DNA of 25,822 nt from contig CAYLJO010000076.1 of the NCBI GenBank assembly GCA_964383905.1, positions 1-25,822 on the forward strand, read 5' to 3'. The notes under the pieces were generated by a model. That model worked only from the letters and a program-made list of their open reading frames with translations, searched no databases and had not been told where the DNA came from. The position numbers and the translations under genes were made by a program. This DNA comes from CAYLJO01 sp964383905. GTDB lineage: Bacteria; Acidobacteriota; Blastocatellia; Pyrinomonadales; Pyrinomonadaceae. Shown piece by piece: positions 22,079-25,822 of this stretch. The number at the start of each line of letters is the position of its first letter. The stretch's first letter is position 1.

Positions 22079-22732
22079 ATGCCTTTTTTATTGGTTGTCG
22101 ACGATGATCCGGTCATTCGCGAGAACATTTGCGATCTGTTTGCCGGCGAGTATTTTTGTCAGGGGGTGGGGAGCGCCGAAGAGGCCCTGGCCGTGATGGA
22201 GACGGAGCCCTTCGATGTGGTGGTGACAGACATTACGATGCCGGGGATGAGCGGGGTCGAGCTGTTAGGTCTCATCAAACAACGCCAACCCGACACACCG
22301 GTGATCGTCCTCTCCGGCAATCGAGACCCTGATTATAAAACGGGCATGCTCGGACTCGGGGCGTTCGGCTACCATCTGAAACCTTATAAGTTGGAGGAGA
22401 TCGAGGCGAGCATCGCCAGCGCAGTCGAGCACCGGCGGCGGCTGTTAAAGGCCCGCCAAAGGAGTATTGAAGAGGGCGGCGGGGCCGACGACGAGCGTAA
22501 GCTCTATGCCCTGTCGATCTACGTGGCTAAACCTAACGGCGAAGAGATTGTGCACGTGCCTGAACTGGTGCTCGCCGCATCGGAAGGCGAGGCAAAACAT
22601 ATGGGCATAGAACAGGCCCACCAAAAATGGCCGCGGGCCGAGGGTTGGGTCGAATATAATATAGTGGCTACGGAGGCCCGGCCGGATATCATCCTCCATG
22701 CGTCAAAGTTGATCTCTAAAAAAGAGAGCTAG
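22079..22732 (+). CDS. response regulator with unrecognised C-terminal domain
   Basis: A 217-aa protein. Residues 1-120 are a complete receiver: acidic pocket DDD (8-10), phosphoacceptor Asp51 (VVVTDITMPGMSG), Ser79 (VLSGN) and Lys101 (LKPY), so it should accept phosphate. A charged linker (RRRLLKARQRSIEEGGGADDER) leads to a ~75-residue domain (LYALSIYVAKPNGEEIVHVP, then ELVLAASEGEAKHMGIEQAH, then WPRAEGW...) that is not a known DNA-binding, GGDEF, EAL or phosphatase output. It looks like a compact alpha/beta fold. The ribosome-binding site (GAGGAG) is ~11 bp from the ATG. The convergent neighbour is a DHp-only kinase piece, a possible phosphodonor. Confidence 0.85.
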   Translation: MPFLLVVDDDPVIRENICDLFAGEYFCQGVGSAEEALAVMETEPFDVVVTDITMPGMSGVELLGLIKQRQPDTPVIVLSGNRDPDYKTGMLGLGAFGYHLKPYKLEEIEASIASAVEHRRRLLKARQRSIEEGGGADDERKLYALSIYVAKPNGEEIVHVPELVLAASEGEAKHMGIEQAHQKWPRAEGWVEYNIVATEARPDIILHASKLISKKES

Positions 22733-22805
22733 GTGCTTTAAGCCTATTCCGGCGGGTCGGATTCATCCCAGGCAGCAATTAGTCACGGGGGTTCGGCGCT
22801 CACTT

Positions 22806-23135
22806 TTAATCAAGCTGCTGCCGCGCAAAGTCCTGCAGGCGGTCAACGGTTTTCACGCCGTGTTCAGCCGCGCTGATGATAATGTTAAGCCCGCGTTGGA
22901 TCTTCTCCGGATCATTGGTGCGCAGCATAAGCTCCGCGCGGCCGAGGATTTCGGCGAGCGTATTGTTAAAGTCATGTGCTATGCCGCAAACGAATTTCTT
23001 CGCCGAAGGCTTTTCAATTTGCGAGGGAGGCTCGCAGGTGGGCTCAGGTTGGGCGTTGAGATGGGGTGCCTCGCTCAGGCAATGTTGGGCTTGCTCGAAA
23101 TGCGCCGGCAAATCTCCGAAGTTGCTGATGTACAT
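22806..23135 (-). CDS. DHp-only histidine-kinase-type protein
   Basis: A 109-aa protein with a ~46-residue N-terminal region (Pro/Glu-rich, two Cys) followed by a HisKA dimerisation and phosphoacceptor domain. This is CGIAHDFNNTLAEILGRAEL with His54 as the expected phosphosite, then the second helix DPEKIQRGLNIIISAAEHGV, then KTVDRLQDFARQ. The domain belongs to the 'GIAHDFNN' class of hybrid-type kinases. No HATPase domain follows; the ORF stops after the second helix, and no kinase motif is seen in the 70 bp beyond. It may be a truncated kinase or a genuine Hpt/Spo0B-like phosphotransfer protein. It converges on the response regulator 73 bp away. Confidence 0.65.
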   Translation of the reverse strand: MYISNFGDLPAHFEQAQHCLSEAPHLNAQPEPTCEPPSQIEKPSAKKFVCGIAHDFNNTLAEILGRAELMLRTNDPEKIQRGLNIIISAAEHGVKTVDRLQDFARQQLD

Positions 23136-23415
23136 AATATCGTTGACCTTCTATCTGGGCTGAATCTGTCAATGACCGCGCTGACGCGGCGGCGCATCGC
23201 GCTCGCAGCATAGACTGCAAGCGATATGCCAGTCATAGATTGAGCCTTGAGCCGGCCAATCGTAAGGGTTTAGGGCTTTTTCGCTCCCCCGGAAGGCGGG
23301 AGGGGGGAAGTCACCTATGTCATTTTAAAAGAGGTATTTACGTCAATTTGGCAGATGCCAGATCATGCTGACCGCAGCCCCTTTGAGCCGGCTGCAAACA
23401 GCTTAACAGCAGCAC
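23136..23415. other. intergenic stretch, nothing firm
   Basis: No gene recognised. A GC-rich imperfect dyad (CTCCCCC...GGGAGGGGGG, about 23283-23317) is preceded by a T-run on the plus strand, the wrong order for a terminator. Confidence 0.35.
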
Positions 23416-23799
23416 TTACGGCACCGTCATCTCGTAAAACAGTCGGGCTATGATTGTTCCGCCGGGTGAGCGCCGGCGAGGCATATTTTTGACGAACAGG
23501 CCGACGGAGCGGGTAATAAGCGAGCCACTGGTCGCGGCCGACGTGAGAATATTCGATGTCGTGGCGCTGAGGGCCGTGGCCGTAGCCGGCGACGCGCCTT
23601 CGCGTCGCTCAGCCAGACCTCCAAGACTGCTTGAAAGATCCTGCCTGACGGTGATTGTCGCGGAGGTGCTGGTGAAACCCGAGAAGTATGGCGCAACCGG
23701 AAAGGGCTCCCACAAGGGATACGTATCCTCTGCTGCAGGAAAAGGCTTTCTCCCGCACACAAAATAGGCGTCGGGCCATCGGTCAGCACTAAGGATCAA
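23416..23799 (-). CDS. uncharacterised ORF, low confidence
   Basis: A 127-codon frame with no recognised family. The protein is Ser/Thr/Ala-rich in its middle (ATATALSATTSNILTSAATS) and ends RLFYEMTVP. There is no signal peptide, no clear domain and no good ribosome-binding site. An overlapping plus-strand frame of similar length exists (23450-23767), so at most one is real. Codon third positions on the minus strand are fairly GC-rich, which slightly favours it. It could also be a fragment of an exported Ser/Thr-rich protein. Confidence 0.25.
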   Translation of the reverse strand: MILSADRWPDAYFVCGRKPFPAAEDTYPLWEPFPVAPYFSGFTSTSATITVRQDLSSSLGGLAERREGASPATATALSATTSNILTSAATSGSLITRSVGLFVKNMPRRRSPGGTIIARLFYEMTVP

Positions 23800-23866
23800 A
23801 CCGGCCGCTCACCACTGATTAGTCTTGCCTCTTACGTATTAAATTCTTAGCTGCAAACAAAAATTT

Positions 23867-23910
23867 GAACCGCCGCAGGACCCGAGAGGACACAGAGGGA
23901 AAAAGGGGGA
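23867..23910 (+). repeat. short purine-rich interspersed repeat (copy 2)
   Basis: GAACCGCCGCAGGACCCGAG continues with AGGACACAGAGGGAAAAAGG. It shares the ACCGC...AGAGG...CACAGAGG-GAAAA layout with copy 1 at 21291-21328, in the same orientation, but is more diverged at its left end. Confidence 0.5.
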
Positions 23911-23948
23911 AACAAAGAACATAGGTCCAGCAGAAGCCAATTAACTAT

Positions 23949-25822
23949 CTATCTCGACGGGGACAGATCCCTCTCAGTACTGATTTGCTGCGGGGAAGCG
24001 CTGCCGACGGGTTGGCCAGCCCTGTCCAGTAACATGACCGTGTTGATACCCTTGTCTTCGCCATAGTGTAACAAAGCCTGAAGCTCTTTGTGTTTTTCAT
24101 CTTCGCCTAAGAGTTTCCAGGAATCGGATACAATGCCGATCATTAGATTACGCCGCAGACGCGCATCGGCAAGCAGGTCACCGCCCGGCAACTCGTTAGG
24201 GTCGAGCACGCGCACCTCCTTATCACGTTTCTCGACCCCAACCCCCATCTGTTGAACCGCCGACCGCAGCGCGAGGCTGACTACCGCCACCAGGACGGCC
24301 GCGGCAATCAGCAGTTTGCGCGTGCGGCTGCCGGGTAGCCCCTTGGTTGCGGGACGTGCTTTAATTTTCGTGACGCTGGCGCGCGCGCGTGCTGCGCGTG
24401 CAGCCTCCGCCCGGGCGAATTCGCTGGCGCTGCGGCGTACGATGGCTGATTGCAAGCGCAACTGCGCTTCGAGCAGGTGGTTGGAGACATACAGCCATGA
24501 GTCCGCGCTCTCGCGTTTTGCCAGCGCCTCGCCCATCAGTTTACGTAAATCCTTTCCTACCGCCTGCATCTCCCTTAACAGTTGGGAAAGAGACTCTTCG
24601 ACGTCCGAGCCGAACGCGCCCTCGGCGACCAGTTCTGAGCGGAGCATATCGTCAGCATCGATAATGAGCTTGAGAGCATTTCGCCGGGGGTCCTTGTCGC
24701 TGGCGCCGGCCGCGACGGGGTCTTCTGAGAGGGGGGTGAGAAAAGCAGCGACGTCGAGCTTACGCACCTCCGGCGACGCCTTCATATAACTCGCTATGAT
24801 CTCTCTGTTTTCAAAACGTTGGGCCAACTGAGGTGGAATAGGCGGAAAGATTTGTGGCTCACCGCCATTGCCCGCCTCGACATCAGCTGATTCGGGGGCG
24901 GCTCCCTCCTCGTCTGCCCGCGCCTGCTCAACCGGCCCGCTATCAGGGTCGGCGCAAGCGATGCGAAGCAGGCGTGCCAATCGCGCCAGACGCTCTCCGG
25001 CGTCGGCCTCTTCATCACGGTTAGCTCCACGCAGCCCTTCGAGCACACGCGTGACCTGATCAGGGGCGTCGGGAGAGGTGTCACTGAAGATGTCAGCAAG
25101 CTCACGGCCCACGGTGTAGGCGTTAGAGATATGCTCACTCTCCTGCTCAAACAGCGAGGAGATTTTATTCGCCGAGGCGATGTTGCACTCGATGGCCGAT
25201 GCCGTCACATCCGGCTCGTAGAAGGCCTCGCCGAGATTCCTCTTGAAAGCGCGGATCCGATTAGGGAGGTCACACGCAATCATATCCTCAAAGCTTTTTA
25301 TCTCGCCCACTTCTGCGATAAAGGAGTTGAATTTATCGACCGCGCCGCCTGTGTCCGGGTGATCGGGGTGAGCGGCGGGGGCACCAACCCACGGCGCGCA
25401 TATCTCTTTCAGACGGTCAGCCAGCTGCTCGTGGCTGACGCGTAAGTCGCGACGGTTGCCGGCGTTCACCGGCGCAAACAGACGCGTGACGGCCAGATCA
25501 TATTTGCTCTGTGAGAGGTCTGTGTGCGGGCAATTACGGTAGAAGCGTGTGAGTGCCGCCAGGCCGGCAGCGTCAAGCTTTTCGTCAGTGCGTTCGCAGA
25601 AACGGCGTAGCCTATACGTCATGATCCCCTCGTCGTGCCTGGAGATGAACGCGCGCCACCGCTCGAGCTCGCCTTGAAGCCGTGCCCTGATCTCATCGAT
25701 GCCCGCGAATTTCCTGTCGCATACCCCCTGATTAAACGCGCGCATGGCTTCTTTCACAGCCGTCACGTCGTACTGCTCAGGCGCACGCTGGAACTCGCCA
25801 CGTAGAAGGCCCGACAGGATGC
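23949..25822 (-). CDS. large single-span membrane protein of unknown function (5' end outside window)
   Basis: At least 623 residues. The frame stays open past the GTG at 25766 to the window edge (…LSGLLRGEFQRAPEQYDVTAVKEAM), so the true start is not in view. The long N-terminal part is predicted largely helical and charged, with no motif I recognise. An acidic low-complexity linker (SGPVEQARADEEGAAPESADVEAGNGG) and helical segments rich in Arg/Ala (SEFARAEAARAARARASVTKIK) follow. One transmembrane helix (LLIAAAVLVAVVSLALRSAV) lies ~110 residues before the end. The C-terminal tail 'DSWKLLGEDEKHKELQALLHYGEDKGINTVMLLDRAGQPVG' should face the other side of the membrane and is strand-helix-like. 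Helix-rich N-terminus plus late TM suggests a scaffold or sensor, but this is a guess. Confidence 0.7.
   Translation of the reverse strand, partial: ILSGLLRGEFQRAPEQYDVTAVKEAMRAFNQGVCDRKFAGIDEIRARLQGELERWRAFISRHDEGIMTYRLRRFCERTDEKLDAAGLAALTRFYRNCPHTDLSQSKYDLAVTRLFAPVNAGNRRDLRVSHEQLADRLKEICAPWVGAPAAHPDHPDTGGAVDKFNSFIAEVGEIKSFEDMIACDLPNRIRAFKRNLGEAFYEPDVTASAIECNIASANKISSLFEQESEHISNAYTVGRELADIFSDTSPDAPDQVTRVLEGLRGANRDEEADAGERLARLARLLRIACADPDSGPVEQARADEEGAAPESADVEAGNGGEPQIFPPIPPQLAQRFENREIIASYMKASPEVRKLDVAAFLTPLSEDPVAAGASDKDPRRNALKLIIDADDMLRSELVAEGAFGSDVEESLSQLLREMQAVGKDLRKLMGEALAKRESADSWLYVSNHLLEAQLRLQSAIVRRSASEFARAEAARAARARASVTKIKARPATKGLPGSRTRKLLIAAAVLVAVVSLALRSAVQQMGVGVEKRDKEVRVLDPNELPGGDLLADARLRRNLMIGIVSDSWKLLGEDEKHKELQALLHYGEDKGINTVMLLDRAGQPVGSASPQQISTERDLSPSR

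Noticed and set aside
23283..23317. GC-rich dyad as a rho-independent terminator
   Set aside because: The T-run precedes rather than follows the stem on the plus strand, and no T-run follows it on the minus strand.
1..25822. CRISPR arrays, tRNA, rRNA, phage genes or transposases
   Set aside because: No regularly spaced direct repeats, cloverleaf-like sequences, rRNA segments or transposase motifs were seen.

Overview
The window looks like a chromosomal stretch of an Acidobacteriota-type bacterium, possibly class Blastocatellia. The best marker is a lipoprotein of the 'VWFA-related Acidobacterial domain' type (8810-10159 on the minus strand). It lies downstream of an ECF sigma factor, a membrane anti-sigma-like protein and two DUF4252-type exported proteins, an arrangement typical of this phylum. 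The central operons are GC-rich. The first ~900 bp and the spacers around 21.1-23.9 kb look more AT-rich and hold gene remnants. The taxonomy is inferred from gene families; no rRNA gene is present.

Layout. (1) 1-1275: a decayed receiver (REC) remnant, a ~500 bp stretch rich in perfect palindromes, and a small REC protein with Glu at the phosphorylation position. (2) 1605-2412, minus strand: two tiny exported proteins. Each is followed by, or ends inside, an attC-like hairpin of the integron recombination-site type, which suggests two relict gene cassettes without an integrase. (3) 2555-7457, plus strand: a tightly packed operon for a periplasmic molybdenum aldehyde oxidoreductase of the PaoABC/YagTSR type (Tat-exported 2Fe-2S subunit, molybdopterin subunit, FAD/4Fe-4S subunit). 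It is followed by a small Cys-rich protein and an exported DUF1326 protein. (4) 7618-13568, minus strand: zinc-ribbon membrane protein, ECF sigma factor, anti-sigma-like protein, two DUF4252-type proteins, the VWFA-related lipoprotein and an eight-bladed PQQ-like beta-propeller. (5) 13742-15756, minus strand: a scarred carbohydrate locus with one intact exported esterase, flanked by the N-terminal stub of a RhaD-type aldolase and remnants of two GH3 beta-glucosidases. (6) 15789-18551, minus strand: an exported double-VOC protein and a ThDP-dependent PoxB-like enzyme. (7) 18987-21125, plus strand: a GH1-like glycosidase and an SDR oxidoreductase. (8) 21291-23910: fragments of signalling genes, namely a REC pseudogene with two single-base deletions, an intact REC protein with an unrecognised C-terminal domain, and a protein with only a histidine-kinase DHp domain, plus two copies of a short CACAGAGG-type repeat. 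(9) 23949-25822, minus strand: a large single-span membrane protein of unknown function that runs off the window.

The most notable points are the two attC-like hairpins with their small exported ORFs, the repeated palindromic operator-like motif upstream of the degenerate receiver, the set of partial two-component parts (non-phosphorylatable REC, REC pseudogene, DHp-only protein), the unexplained small Cys-rich protein in the molybdoenzyme operon, and the GH3/RhaD deletion scars.
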